From Bacteroidales bacterium UBA6828 (GTDB lineage Bacteria > Bacteroidota > Bacteroidia > Bacteroidales > Paludibacteraceae), in NCBI GenBank assembly GCA_002452095.1, contig DKEG01000006.1, forward strand, positions 1-39,650: DNA of 39,650 bases, given 5' to 3'. The translations under genes and the position numbers were made by a program. This document shows, in pieces, positions 23,254-32,793 of this stretch (its first letter is position 1; each line of letters starts with the position of its first letter). The notes below the pieces were generated by a model. It was not told the DNA's origin and made no database searches. It was given only the letters and a program-made list of their open reading frames with translations.

Positions 23254-23273
23254 GTGTTCCTATAGCGGAACAC
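23254..23273. promoter_or_regulatory. Inverted repeat between portal and DnaA-C-like genes
   Basis: GTGTTCC (23254-23260) and GGAACAC (23267-23273) form a perfect 7-bp inverted repeat with a 6-bp centre. It shares CGGAACAC with the repeat at 20828-20848. The 75-bp gap also has a direct repeat TTCCTATAG. Confidence 0.45.
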
Positions 23274-23300
23274 CATAGGTTGCACGTGGGTTGTCGGGCG

Positions 23301-25244
23301 TTATGGTGCAGGCGGGAGCGGCATCTGCGTTGCCTGTACCTGCTGTTGTTGCATAGTCTGCGCTTCGGCGGCTTCCTGCTGTTTCTGCTTGATACGCTCC
23401 AACATCTTGTCCGCAAAGGGCGAGGTGCTGCTCTCCAAGTAGGTCTCTACATCAATTGCTCCGTTCTGTAACAACATCATCAGCAAGTTCTCGTTCTGCG
23501 CACGGAATACGCCTTGCGACTGGTTCTCGATGAGTGCAAGGTCAAACTGCGAGTTGCGCACTTTGTCGGGGTCGTACCACTTGCTTTCCTCGCTATAGTC
23601 TTTGCCTGCGATATTGAGATAACGGCGGTCGGTATAGTATTGCTGAATGACCTGCATAATCTTGTAGTCGCGTTTGCGGATAAGACCATTGTACCACTGC
23701 ATCATATCGGCGATATTGTTGTTGGCGTTCTGCGTCTCCTGCGCATAGAGCGAAGACGGAGTACCGCTTTTGGCTTGCTCACCACGCATAGCACCGTGTG
23801 CGCCGGTGATTTCATTGAGCAGGCTCATATACTGCCCTAACATCTGCACATCGTCCTGCTTGCTGCTTGTGCTGTGGATATTCTTAAAGGGTTCTTCTCC
23901 TGCCTCCCAGTCTAACTCAATAACACCGGCAGGCGAGGTAATAGTAGCGGCAATCTCGCTCAATGTCACATCGCTTTTCTCCCGTATCTTCTTGTTTACG
24001 ACAAACAAACCTTTGATGTCGTTCATACGCTGGTATTCGATACGAGACAGAAGGCGGTTGGTCATACGTTGCGGGTTGATAGCGTCCTCCACAAAGGAGT
24101 GTATCTCACCATCCACGAGGGGGAAAGCACCGATGACAAACGGGTGCGAGCCGTGGGCGTAAGGCGTTTCCTCTTGCAATAGCACATAACCTGTCGGGGT
24201 AAGGTAGCGCACTACCCATTTCTCCTCTACACGATACTTATAATCAATAAGGGCAGCGTCTTCCGCAGTGCCGCCTGCCTGCACCATCTCCAATATGCGG
24301 CGGTTGTTTTCGGCAATGATATTCTGCTCCTCTGTCGTACTGACAAAATACTGCTCGCCTTTGGCTATGTCGTGGCAATAGAACGAATCGAACTGCTCTT
24401 TCGTCCAAATCTCAATGACACGGCATTGTTCCGGGTGCAGCGGACGATAGAAATCCATTTGGCTACGGCGGGTGTCTTTGTTGAAAGTTTGCCCCGTTAT
24501 AGGGTATTGTGCATTGCACTCTTGATAAATCTGCCGTATTTGCATAGTCTCCGCGGGTGTATGGGCGAACTTTGCCAAAACCTCACCGATAGACATATCG
24601 TGCAAATAGCCGATGCAACTGATGTTTTCAAAGTATTGTCCCGTGGTGTTCGGGTCAAAGCCGATGCGGTTGTCGTCTATCAACGACACCACAACATCGC
24701 TGCTTTTGCGTTCCTGATTAATATCAAAGCCCACACGAAAGCCTGGCATAGCAGACAGCAGAAACTCCTCACAACCACGGGTGTTTATCTCGGGCAGGTT
24801 TTGGTTCTGATACACATACTCCATTGCTACGGACATCATCTCTCCGAGTTTCTGTTCGTCTCTGTCGCGGGCAATAGCCAACGGCTCAAAGTTGGATTGG
24901 CAATATACGCCGAGAACAGCCTTAACCGCCTTGCGTATGATATTGAGCGACATCGGGGTGATGCCCTGTTGTTTCATCAATTCCTCCTCGGAGATAAGAC
25001 CGCAGCCCCGCGGGTCAGTAACTTTGTCGGAAAGTTGGTCTCCGAAATAGTAGTTCTTGCACCGCTCCCTGTTCTTACGAAAGTCTTGCAGGCAGTCGTA
25101 GTACTTATGGAAACGGTCAAGCAGTTGCAGGTTCTGCTGAAAGATATGCTCCGCAGCGGCTGAATAGGGTTTGCTGCCGTCAGCGTTTGGCAGCAGGTTC
25201 TTGCGTGTGAAACGCTTGTAGTTATTCTTGGTTAGTTTTGCCAT
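23301..25244 (-). CDS. Phage portal protein, P22-like
   Basis: This 647-residue protein should form the twelve-subunit ring through which DNA enters and leaves the virus head and to which the tail is attached. The P22-type pattern is visible in the N-terminal half: CKNYYFGDQLSD, SLNIIRKAVKAVLGVYCQSN with EPLAIARDRDEQ, and GCEEFLLSAMPGFRVGFD. A helical stem and crown part follow (NPQRMTNRLLSRIEYQRMND, ITGAHGAMRGEQAKSG). The C-terminus is Gln/Pro-rich and disordered. It lies 2 bp behind the nozzle-like gene, whose product should dock below it. No terminase or capsid gene is next to it, which is unusual for a portal. Confidence 0.85.
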   Translation of the reverse strand: MAKLTKNNYKRFTRKNLLPNADGSKPYSAAAEHIFQQNLQLLDRFHKYYDCLQDFRKNRERCKNYYFGDQLSDKVTDPRGCGLISEEELMKQQGITPMSLNIIRKAVKAVLGVYCQSNFEPLAIARDRDEQKLGEMMSVAMEYVYQNQNLPEINTRGCEEFLLSAMPGFRVGFDINQERKSSDVVVSLIDDNRIGFDPNTTGQYFENISCIGYLHDMSIGEVLAKFAHTPAETMQIRQIYQECNAQYPITGQTFNKDTRRSQMDFYRPLHPEQCRVIEIWTKEQFDSFYCHDIAKGEQYFVSTTEEQNIIAENNRRILEMVQAGGTAEDAALIDYKYRVEEKWVVRYLTPTGYVLLQEETPYAHGSHPFVIGAFPLVDGEIHSFVEDAINPQRMTNRLLSRIEYQRMNDIKGLFVVNKKIREKSDVTLSEIAATITSPAGVIELDWEAGEEPFKNIHSTSSKQDDVQMLGQYMSLLNEITGAHGAMRGEQAKSGTPSSLYAQETQNANNNIADMMQWYNGLIRKRDYKIMQVIQQYYTDRRYLNIAGKDYSEESKWYDPDKVRNSQFDLALIENQSQGVFRAQNENLLMMLLQNGAIDVETYLESSTSPFADKMLERIKQKQQEAAEAQTMQQQQVQATQMPLPPAP

Positions 25245-25246
25245 AG

Positions 25247-28200
25247 TTATCTGATTTTAGTGGATAATTTGGATTGTCTGCTGCTGACCTCGAAATAGTC
25301 GAGGCGTGAGTCTTTGCTGACTTGCCCTGCGAGGACAAAGCGGAAGAAACGGCAGTCGGTTCGCTCCACGAGTGTGCCGATGTCCCGAAACTCCCCGCTC
25401 TTCTCCCGATGTCCGAGACAAGCCCACTTGCGCCCGTCATACGACCCGAACACATACAGACCGAGAATGGTGTCGTAGGTCTTGTCGGGGTCTATGACCT
25501 GCTCGGTATGGGCGGGAATGGTAGAAACGAGTTGCTGGGTAATACTCGGTAGCACAAGTTCTTGCATACCGAAAGTATTTGATATGGCAGTAACCCCGCT
25601 CACTTCAAGCGTTACGTTAATATCCATATCCATATTGAACTTAAACTCAATATCACTATACGTATCAGTACATAACAGCGCATCGCTGACGACCAACTCC
25701 ATTCGGTATGTGCCTGCGGGTAATTCAATAACCTGCTCCTCGTTAAGTGTATCGTACTCATCGGGCAAATAGTAATATGCTCTACAATCTTGTCCGTCCT
25801 CTGCTATTGCAGTCTTTGTCTCCGAAAACCAAAAGACTTGACCTTTGTCATTGCGGATACGGAATATAGCATTACCTGCTGTGCTATCATACCCCACTAT
25901 ACTATCTTCACGTTTGGCAATCGTATTATCCTCGGTTTTGTAACCAGTAACAGTCATTTCCAATCCATTATCAGAGCCGTAGAAACTCATACGCATTTTA
26001 GCCGCATAGCCGTCTGGGATAGTAAAGGAGGTAATAGTTCCGTCTGTGGTATTGTATTTAACAATAGATGTATTCTCTGTCTCTAATATCGGAATGGTTA
26101 TATTAGCGTTAATACTATACGCTGCACCGGTCTCTCCGTTGTCTGCAATAATCTCTGCGGGAACTGCTACTTGGTGGTTGTTCATTGCCACACCGTCGGT
26201 TACATACGTGGTAGTCTCGCTTTTGGTTATAGTGGCATTGGCTTTATAAATGGTGCATTTATAGTTTATATCAAACTCCAAATCATAGATAGTCTGTTGC
26301 TCGGAAAGGACTGCCCCCAATAATTGTACTTGTTGATAATACTTACCCGCAGGTAATTCGACAATCTTAGTAGCACTGCTTATATCAATGCTGCGTCCTT
26401 CGCATACTGTATATGACCCTTCGGTGGTTTGTATAGGCGTTATTTCTGTTGATGTTTTCGGATTAGCACTACTTGCGTGATAAAAATACGTACCTCCGCC
26501 CACTTTGCATAGACTGAAGTATGCTCTCTCATTAACATTCGAACTTTCAGATGATGTTCTAATTCCTGTAACGATACATTTCTTATCCGTGGCTCTTGTA
26601 CCCCAACTTGTAGTTTGTTGAGGAATGGTGATTTCCAAGAGAGCCTTGCACCCCTCGGGAATAACAAGGTAATTGTCTTGGTCATACCCGGTATCCGTTT
26701 CCTCGTCCGCAAAATAAGCGTTGCTGTCCGTTCCGTGGTCAAATTTGGTGGAAGCAGGGCGAGAATTGACTGTTGCTTTGTAGAAATCTACGCCTATCTT
26801 CGTCATTTTCTCGAACTCGGTATGATGTGCAGGAAACCCGTCCCCCTCTTGGTAACGTTCAAACTCAAACTCCGCCACTGCTGTGCCGTTATCTCCTATG
26901 AGATATATCTGTGCGTCAAGCGTCATTATGATTTTGTACGGGACATCCTCAAGCGTTTCCGTATCGCTGAACTTACCGCAATATAGGACTATTTCACTTT
27001 CGGTAATATCGTCTGTATCAAAAGTCTCCTCGTCAAGTATTTCACCTGTGTCGGTTCGGATAATCTGATACGTGACAGTTACATTGTTATCCTGTGCTGT
27101 ATCAATACGGCAACCCTCTACACATCTTAAAGACAATGTTTGTGCTTGTGCGAGTTCCACTTGGAGTTCTGTTTCGTGGGCTTGTGCGGGAATATCCAAA
27201 CGGTACAATTCCTCGTGTATGGTTTTGAGATACGAAGTAGTGTTCGTTTTCTCATTCCAACCGACTATTGTAGCCTGTGCGGGAGATAAGACAAGCGTCT
27301 GCTTGCTCTCAGGTATCTCTATGGTCTTGTATTCTTTCTTGCTGACGGTCTCAAAATAGCCTCGTGCGACAAGGCGGTGTATCTCTTTGAAACCGATACT
27401 ATCCAACTTGACCACGTGCGACATCACAAAGAAACCGTTGTCTGCATCGCTGTCTTTGTCCACTTGGTACAATTCGCCTTTCTCTACTCGGTACGAGGTG
27501 GGAAAGTTGTTTACATACTGCTCCGCACGTATATCCCTGCGAGACCAGTTGCCCTCTCTGTCGAGTATATAGGTATAATGGTAGTCGGGGTTGCTGACCA
27601 TCAACTCCCGCTCGTTGTGGTTGTAGTTGATGATACTGCCTTTGAGGTACTGCAAGAAATCCACCTGTGTCATACTATCCTCGGCGGATGTGGTCTCGTT
27701 GGGGAGTGCGGCGATACGCTTCATATAGTAGGCGTTCTTGGCTATCTTGGAAAAATCAATATGCTTCGGTGTGGTATATTTCACCCAGTCGCCCTCCAAA
27801 GGCTGCCCTATCTCCTCCACCTGTTCGCCCGCTATCTCCATCAGTCCGCGGTCGGCGGTGAATACCACGCCCGAATCAATGGGCGTAACCGACCTTGCAT
27901 TGTTGCAGACATCACGGGCTATGATACGCGAGTTGGTATAGGTCATCTCGCCTGTCTCGTCCACAAACATCGCATATACTCCGTCTTTGCAGAATACATA
28001 CAGCGGAGCAGAGCCTGTCTGTCCTGTACCGACAGCCACAGCGTTGGACATCATTGCCACTATCTCCGCCGAGCCGACTTGGTAAGTGTTCTCCACAGGG
28101 AAATACAAGGGGTTATTAGTAGCACTAACCTTTAATCCGTTGGGGTAACTCTCCGAAACGTTGGTCTCCTGCGGGGCAGGGTTGAAAGAGGCATTGCCGT

Positions 28201-30370
28201 CTGTCTGATACTCCGTAAGGGATTTGGTGTCAATCTTATCCAACGCTATGGGTTTAAGGTTGTCGTCCATATAGTAGGCGATGTTCAGATAGGGGTGCGC
28301 CTCCAATTTGAACTCCTTTTTGTAGAGCGTCATCGTTGTACTATTGGTATTCTCCAAAATACTAATGGTCATTTTCTTGGCACGACTGTCAGGGAAAGTA
28401 AGGAGCGGGTCGAGCGTTTCTATAAAGTCGGCATAAAAGTTGATAGTCTTTTTAGGCGTGAACGGAATGTACCGGCACACAGAGAGTATGCCGTCATCCG
28501 TATCGCACTCCACCTCTACATAAGCAGACACATCACCCGCTTTCTTGACTGCCGTTACCAACTGCGTGCCTGCGTATCTGGATAGGAACCAGTCGGTGCG
28601 TTTCTCGGACAGCGTATCATCATAGAATGATTTGAGATAAGGCAGTGAGCCTTTGAACCAGCGGAAATTATCCAACGCTGCGTCATACTCCAACGAATGG
28701 TTGTTGAGGTGGAACACATCTATCGGGTAGCCGTGGAACTGCGACTGCGTATAGTTGGCGATATGCAGGCGACCATTGTAGGTGTATTGCACCTTGGGGA
28801 TATACGAGTATCGGCTGACGGCTTCCACTTTGAGCGTGTCCTGCTGCGTGATGTTTTTCAGTACCCCCTCAAACTGCGGGTCTTGCAAATCCACAACGGG
28901 GTTCTTGAGCAGGTTCGGCAACTCGTCCTGCGTATATTCACGGAGCAGATAAAGCGGACTATGCAATAGTTCGTAGCGTATATCCTTATCCTCACGGCGG
29001 TTAGGAACGTAGGAAGCGTTTGCAGCAGTAATGATAACAGATGTATCACTAAAGATTTTTCTATTGAGAGCAAGGCGAATGTTTTTGCTACACTTTTCCA
29101 TATCATACACAGACGCTTGCGGTGTGATAAAGATACAGAGCGACTTGAATAAGTCTTTGTTGTCGTTCATTATCTTTATGAGCGAACTATCAATAGAAAC
29201 GCACAAGTTGCAACCGCGTATTTGGAATTTCCACGCCGTTGCAATCTCTACAGAACTATTATACATGGCGGTGCTTATGCCGCTTCTAAATATACCTAAT
29301 GTATCTTCACCTGCTTTTCGTGCATTATTTTCATTACCATAATTTCCCGCCTCGCCGAGTTCATTGGTTAAATCAGCAGTAGTATTGTCTTCTACATAAT
29401 TACTGATATTATTTTGACCACCTGCCGATAGGTGTGTGGTTCGTATAATCACTCCGTTTGTCGAATATCCTGCGTCCGAACTAATAGTTTCCAATCTGTC
29501 TGCATTGGTATAATTATTCTTATATGTCCAACGAGAGTCTTGGTTATATGCACGCTGGCGGGGGAATATCATAGCGGGTGCGCTGGCGTACATATACTTG
29601 CCGTCATAGAGTTTGATAGCGGCACACACAAGGAACGGGTCGGTGAAATAGTTTTTTTCTTGCAGTTTACCATATAGCGTTACCATATTATCGTGTAACG
29701 CTTGCCCGTCGGTATCGCCGCCACAAATCTCTTTTCTTTTTTTTCCAAGGAAATAAGGCGCTTTTTTCTTGCTCCAATCACCATATGCTTCTCCCCATTT
29801 TCTCCAACCGTCCTGCCCGGTCTTGTCCTCTGTGATAGTACCCGCTTCGCCTGCGTCGGCATAGTTGAAATGTATCTGACCGAAAGGATAGAGTGTGCGG
29901 CTGTCCTGCGAGCCGTTTAAGTCCACATTCAGCGTAGTATAGTCGTCTGCGGACGACTTGAACAGCAGATAGGTAAAACTGCCGCCGTCTATGACAGTGA
30001 GCAGGTGTCCCGTCTGGCAGATATACAAATCATTGCTGACGGCTACGAGTTTCTTTTCTTCTATCGCCTCAAACACTCCGTCAGCGTTGATATTGCCGAA
30101 CCAGTAGAGTTTGTCGTTACGCACACCGAGCAGGTGGCGGTAGATATTCGTGTGTATGAATAGTTGTGTATAGGATGTGCCGCTGGTGTTCGGTACATCG
30201 CTCTGGAAATTCATAGAGAACACGTGCTTGCCGTCTCCGCTGGTGCGCCACGAGCCGTCCTTGAAACGCAGGTTGATTAAGTCCTCACATTGTCCGTCCT
30301 GCACACCTATCTTGGTGGTGTTGTGTACAATACCCTGCAACGATATTGCTTTTACTTGTTCTTTATCCAT
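25247..30370 (-). CDS. Very large podovirus-type tail nozzle/stabilisation-like protein
   Basis: At 1707 residues this is the largest gene of the element. The N-terminus (DLINLRFKDGSWRTSGDG) and later ADRGLMEIAGEQVEEIGQPL are typical of the beta-propeller nozzle proteins that close podovirus tails (P22 gp10, T7 gp12, crAss-like muzzle). Several beta-sandwich-like segments follow (about 1050-1600), and the end (about 1610-1690, FGSYDGRKWACLGHREKSGE) looks discoidin-like, possibly for glycan contact. The frame is intact over 5.1 kb, which argues for recent selection. It lies between a connector-like gene and the portal. The assignment rests on pattern and context rather than one clear domain. 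Confidence 0.65.
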   Translation of the reverse strand: MDKEQVKAISLQGIVHNTTKIGVQDGQCEDLINLRFKDGSWRTSGDGKHVFSMNFQSDVPNTSGTSYTQLFIHTNIYRHLLGVRNDKLYWFGNINADGVFEAIEEKKLVAVSNDLYICQTGHLLTVIDGGSFTYLLFKSSADDYTTLNVDLNGSQDSRTLYPFGQIHFNYADAGEAGTITEDKTGQDGWRKWGEAYGDWSKKKAPYFLGKKRKEICGGDTDGQALHDNMVTLYGKLQEKNYFTDPFLVCAAIKLYDGKYMYASAPAMIFPRQRAYNQDSRWTYKNNYTNADRLETISSDAGYSTNGVIIRTTHLSAGGQNNISNYVEDNTTADLTNELGEAGNYGNENNARKAGEDTLGIFRSGISTAMYNSSVEIATAWKFQIRGCNLCVSIDSSLIKIMNDNKDLFKSLCIFITPQASVYDMEKCSKNIRLALNRKIFSDTSVIITAANASYVPNRREDKDIRYELLHSPLYLLREYTQDELPNLLKNPVVDLQDPQFEGVLKNITQQDTLKVEAVSRYSYIPKVQYTYNGRLHIANYTQSQFHGYPIDVFHLNNHSLEYDAALDNFRWFKGSLPYLKSFYDDTLSEKRTDWFLSRYAGTQLVTAVKKAGDVSAYVEVECDTDDGILSVCRYIPFTPKKTINFYADFIETLDPLLTFPDSRAKKMTISILENTNSTTMTLYKKEFKLEAHPYLNIAYYMDDNLKPIALDKIDTKSLTEYQTDGNASFNPAPQETNVSESYPNGLKVSATNNPLYFPVENTYQVGSAEIVAMMSNAVAVGTGQTGSAPLYVFCKDGVYAMFVDETGEMTYTNSRIIARDVCNNARSVTPIDSGVVFTADRGLMEIAGEQVEEIGQPLEGDWVKYTTPKHIDFSKIAKNAYYMKRIAALPNETTSAEDSMTQVDFLQYLKGSIINYNHNERELMVSNPDYHYTYILDREGNWSRRDIRAEQYVNNFPTSYRVEKGELYQVDKDSDADNGFFVMSHVVKLDSIGFKEIHRLVARGYFETVSKKEYKTIEIPESKQTLVLSPAQATIVGWNEKTNTTSYLKTIHEELYRLDIPAQAHETELQVELAQAQTLSLRCVEGCRIDTAQDNNVTVTYQIIRTDTGEILDEETFDTDDITESEIVLYCGKFSDTETLEDVPYKIIMTLDAQIYLIGDNGTAVAEFEFERYQEGDGFPAHHTEFEKMTKIGVDFYKATVNSRPASTKFDHGTDSNAYFADEETDTGYDQDNYLVIPEGCKALLEITIPQQTTSWGTRATDKKCIVTGIRTSSESSNVNERAYFSLCKVGGGTYFYHASSANPKTSTEITPIQTTEGSYTVCEGRSIDISSATKIVELPAGKYYQQVQLLGAVLSEQQTIYDLEFDINYKCTIYKANATITKSETTTYVTDGVAMNNHQVAVPAEIIADNGETGAAYSINANITIPILETENTSIVKYNTTDGTITSFTIPDGYAAKMRMSFYGSDNGLEMTVTGYKTEDNTIAKREDSIVGYDSTAGNAIFRIRNDKGQVFWFSETKTAIAEDGQDCRAYYYLPDEYDTLNEEQVIELPAGTYRMELVVSDALLCTDTYSDIEFKFNMDMDINVTLEVSGVTAISNTFGMQELVLPSITQQLVSTIPAHTEQVIDPDKTYDTILGLYVFGSYDGRKWACLGHREKSGEFRDIGTLVERTDCRFFRFVLAGQVSKDSRLDYFEVSSRQSKLSTKIR

Positions 30371-30382
30371 AGTGGTGCAAGA

Positions 30383-31126
30383 TTAAAAGATACGAGGAAT
30401 ACGGTCTGTGATTGCGGGGAGCATACGGGACGAGTTGCGCTTGATGTCTTCGATAGCGTCCTCGTACTGCGCTTGGTATATCTCCGCCTCACTCGGATAG
30501 GCAGACAGCAGCCATTTCCAAATGATAAAATAGACGAGTGCGTCCTGTATGGACTGGTCTAACGGCTCAATAAAATTAGGGTTGAGCGTCTTGTCCCATT
30601 GGATAATGTAGTGTATGCTCTCACGGAAGTCGGGCGTGGGGGCGAGGTTTTCCAAAGTATCGCTATTGCCATTGCCTGTAGCGAGATACAATACCCGCTT
30701 ATAGAGAATGTATATACCTTTGTAGTACTGCACGGCAGGTACTACGCCTTTGGTCAGCGTCAGCGTGGTGGCGTTGGCTTCCCATAGGTAGGCTTTCTCT
30801 ATATGTTTGGTCATCTTACCGAGCGGGTCGAACACTTTCGACATCGCCGTGCGGGCAAACGAATGGAACAGGTCGTCCTCGTCCTTGGTCATACTTATAA
30901 GGTCGAGCAGGTGCGGGGCATTCTCGGAGTTGCGGTGCTTGCCGAGGTAGGAGGTGCGTTTGTGTACCTCCTCTTGGAGCATAGCCAGAGGATAGTATAA
31001 ATGCAGGATGTCGGTAGTCTCGCCAGAACAGCAGCCGAGCATATCACACCACGGAGTGCGATAGGGCTGCGGTTGTTTCGGCTCTATCTCCACGTACTGA
31101 GTTTGACAAGATGAACGTGAGTACAT
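30383..31126 (-). CDS. Connector/adaptor-like phage protein
   Basis: This 247-residue protein is mostly alpha-helical, with a C-terminal pattern (DALVYFIIWKWLLSAYPSEA, then YQAQYEDAIEDIKRNSSRML) often seen in head-tail connector or adaptor proteins of Bacteroidota phages. It is encoded 12 bp ahead of the nozzle-like protein and two genes ahead of the portal. A ring joining portal and nozzle is therefore a sensible guess. There is no signal peptide or membrane segment. I do not recognise a named family, so the function is inferred from position and helical layout. Confidence 0.55.
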   Translation of the reverse strand: MYSRSSCQTQYVEIEPKQPQPYRTPWCDMLGCCSGETTDILHLYYPLAMLQEEVHKRTSYLGKHRNSENAPHLLDLISMTKDEDDLFHSFARTAMSKVFDPLGKMTKHIEKAYLWEANATTLTLTKGVVPAVQYYKGIYILYKRVLYLATGNGNSDTLENLAPTPDFRESIHYIIQWDKTLNPNFIEPLDQSIQDALVYFIIWKWLLSAYPSEAEIYQAQYEDAIEDIKRNSSRMLPAITDRIPRIF

Positions 31127-31129
31127 ATA

Positions 31130-31528
31130 TTAAGATTTTAGATATTCTTCCACATTTTCCTTAAACTCCTCCAGCGTCCTGCATACGACCACTTTGTTGC
31201 CGTAGGATTGCAGGCGGGGGATGACCTCTTTCTGATGTTCGGACAGCCTGCCCGCCTTGCCGTTCTTCATTTCGATATACAGGGCGTGGTAGCCGTTCCT
31301 GCCCACAGGTATGCACAGGTCGGGTATGCCGTGGCACACACCCTCCGCCACCAACTTGCGGGCGGTCGTCTTGGTCGTGTACGCTCCGTTGGGTATCGCA
31401 TAGCAGAGTACATCCCTGTACGCAGCACGCAGCCAACGCAGGCACTCCACCTGCAAAGCGTGTTCCGTGGGAGCGGCTTTGCCGCCGTTCTTCTTTTCCC
31501 AAAGGGTATGTAACTCGTCTATCGTCAT
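31130..31528 (-). CDS. VRR-NUC domain nuclease
   Basis: This 132-residue single-domain PD-(D/E)XK-type nuclease starts at MTIDELHTLW; the ATG overlaps the M15 stop codon by one base. VRR-NUC signatures are complete: EHALQVECLRWL, AIPNGAYTTKTTARKLVAEG, GIPDLCIPV with the catalytic Asp, and ALYIEMKNGKAGRLSEHQ with Glu-x-Lys and the glutamine helix. Phage VRR-NUC proteins are thought to resolve branched DNA before packaging. Its position between the peptidase and the connector gene, in a late-type operon, fits that use. It ends 3 bp before the connector gene. Confidence 0.88.
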   Translation of the reverse strand: MTIDELHTLWEKKNGGKAAPTEHALQVECLRWLRAAYRDVLCYAIPNGAYTTKTTARKLVAEGVCHGIPDLCIPVGRNGYHALYIEMKNGKAGRLSEHQKEVIPRLQSYGNKVVVCRTLEEFKENVEEYLKS

Positions 31529-31950
31529 TATGCTTTGTAGTTGTCTATCGCTTGGTGGCGATTGCTGTAGGAGGTGTAGGAGACGTGTATCCATTTTGCT
31601 CCTGTGCGGTTGGTCTCGTAGAGGAGTTGGTCGAATACGCCGTGGTCTTTGATGACCTTGTATAACTTGCGCAGGTTCTTCACGCCCTGTACCTGCAAGT
31701 CGGCTGCTTCACCGCGGAGGTGTTGGCTCGTCGGTTTGCCGCCCACGGCTGCATTCAGCGCAGGGCAGCGGTAGCCGCTCGTTACATATATAGGTGCGCC
31801 GAAAGCCACGCGGGCGGGTTCGAGGACATTGCGGCACAACGCACGCAGGTTAGACACTACCTCCGGCGAGGGCGTGTTGTCGATATGATTGCGGTCTGCC
31901 GTCTCGGAGCGGGTCAGTTCGCTCAATGTAAAATGCTCGGTCAAGTTCAT
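31528..31950 (-). CDS. M15-type peptidase, probable endolysin
   Basis: This 140-residue enzyme is predicted to cleave peptide links in peptidoglycan at the end of the phage cycle. Zinc ligands are visible: the His and Asp of SQHLRGEAADL and the His of KWIHVSY, with the substrate-side YVTSGYRCPALNAAVGG. It starts at MNLTEHFTLSEL, whose ATG overlaps the stop of the preceding 50-residue gene (ATGA). There is no signal peptide, so release would need a holin; the 38-residue membrane peptide two genes upstream is a candidate. Confidence 0.88.
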   Translation of the reverse strand: MNLTEHFTLSELTRSETADRNHIDNTPSPEVVSNLRALCRNVLEPARVAFGAPIYVTSGYRCPALNAAVGGKPTSQHLRGEAADLQVQGVKNLRKLYKVIKDHGVFDQLLYETNRTGAKWIHVSYTSYSNRHQAIDNYKA

Positions 31951-32099
31951 AGTCTTACCTTTTTGAGTTTGCCACACTTCTTGCAGCAGAGCAGGAGAGT
32001 AGTATAGGACGGGCTATCATAGCCGTCCTCGTAAAACTCCGCTTCCTTGATTGTCTCCCACTCGTGGCAGCAGAATAGTTTGTCAATAATCTTGCTCAT
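31947..32099 (-). CDS. 50-residue Cys-rich mini-protein
   Basis: This short gene encodes MSKIIDKLFCCHEWETIKEA at the start and LLLCCKKCGKLKKVRL at the end. The CC-H and CCxxC groups could bind zinc, and the basic end could bind nucleic acid. Translational coupling to the peptidase is shown by the shared ATGA (31947-31950), which is the main evidence that it is real. Similar tiny Zn-ribbon proteins are common in phage late operons. Function unknown. Confidence 0.65.
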   Translation of the reverse strand: MSKIIDKLFCCHEWETIKEAEFYEDGYDSPSYTTLLLCCKKCGKLKKVRL

Positions 32100-32158
32100 A
32101 GTTACACATTGAATTAGTCTATCCACAGGTTATCCACAGGACATCCACCCGTGTTTTA

Positions 32159-32275
32159 TCAGTCTTTGTCGGTGATGATGTACCATATCCCCATACAGAG
32201 CAGCCCCACCGCAAGGACAGGGGCGGCTATCACCTGTCGGGCGATGTACGATATTTTGCGCAGGGTCTGTCTCAT
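32159..32275 (-). CDS. 38-residue membrane peptide, holin-like candidate
   Basis: The gene encodes a basic head (MRQTLRKISYIARQ), one hydrophobic helix (about 15-33, VIAAPVLAVGLLCMGIWYII) and a short charged tail (TDKD). Its ATG overlaps the stop of the membrane coiled-coil gene as ATGA, strong evidence for a genuine coupled cistron. Position just before the M15 peptidase suggests a role in letting that enzyme cross the inner membrane, but single-helix peptides of this kind can also be regulators. Confidence 0.6.
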   Translation of the reverse strand: MRQTLRKISYIARQVIAAPVLAVGLLCMGIWYIITDKD

Positions 32276-32760
32276 TGTTCGGGGTCGTCTTGGTGGTCGG
32301 TTACACTTACGGGCATTATCAGTCCCGCCTTGAGCAGGTCTTTCTCCAACTGCTCCACCGACGGCGGCTCGGGAGGAATACTCTTGCCGATAGGACACGG
32401 ACGGTTGGTGCAATAGTAGCCGCGTATGCGGTCTATCACCTGCATTGCCGAGTTGTACTTGTTGGTCAGCACACGCAGGTCGTTCTCCAAGCGGTGCTGC
32501 TCCTTGTAGAGGTTGTCCACCTGCTTGTTCTTGAGTTGGATATGCTCACGAGCCTGCTTCAGTTGCTCCTCGGAGCGGTCTGCCAAACCACGCCATCGCT
32601 CCACCTCGCTGTTCTCCGCCTCGTTGTGGGCTATCACCTCCGCACGCTCCGCCTCTGCCGCCTTGAGACGCTTGTTCTGCTGAAAATAGAACACGCTACC
32701 CCCACCGAGTGCACCTAACAACGCACACACCGCAGACACTATGATGTTAATCCATTCCAT
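32272..32760 (-). CDS. N-terminally anchored membrane coiled-coil protein (lysis cassette)
   Basis: This 162-residue protein has one transmembrane helix at the N terminus (about 4-27, ending at FYFQQNKR). A coiled coil of about 80 residues (30-110, rich in Glu, Lys, Gln and Arg) follows, then a conserved-looking knob CTNRPCPIGKSIPPEPPSV and a short helix. If it spans outward, it has the layout of an inner-membrane spanin; if inward, it may be a regulator. It sits between the spanin-like lipoprotein and the 38-residue peptide and overlaps the latter by 4 bp. Proteins with this plan recur in Bacteroidales prophages, without proven function to my knowledge. Confidence 0.7.
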   Translation of the reverse strand: MEWINIIVSAVCALLGALGGGSVFYFQQNKRLKAAEAERAEVIAHNEAENSEVERWRGLADRSEEQLKQAREHIQLKNKQVDNLYKEQHRLENDLRVLTNKYNSAMQVIDRIRGYYCTNRPCPIGKSIPPEPPSVEQLEKDLLKAGLIMPVSVTDHQDDPEQ

Positions 32761-32793
32761 ATATTGTAATTTACAAATTTACAAACTGCCTGT

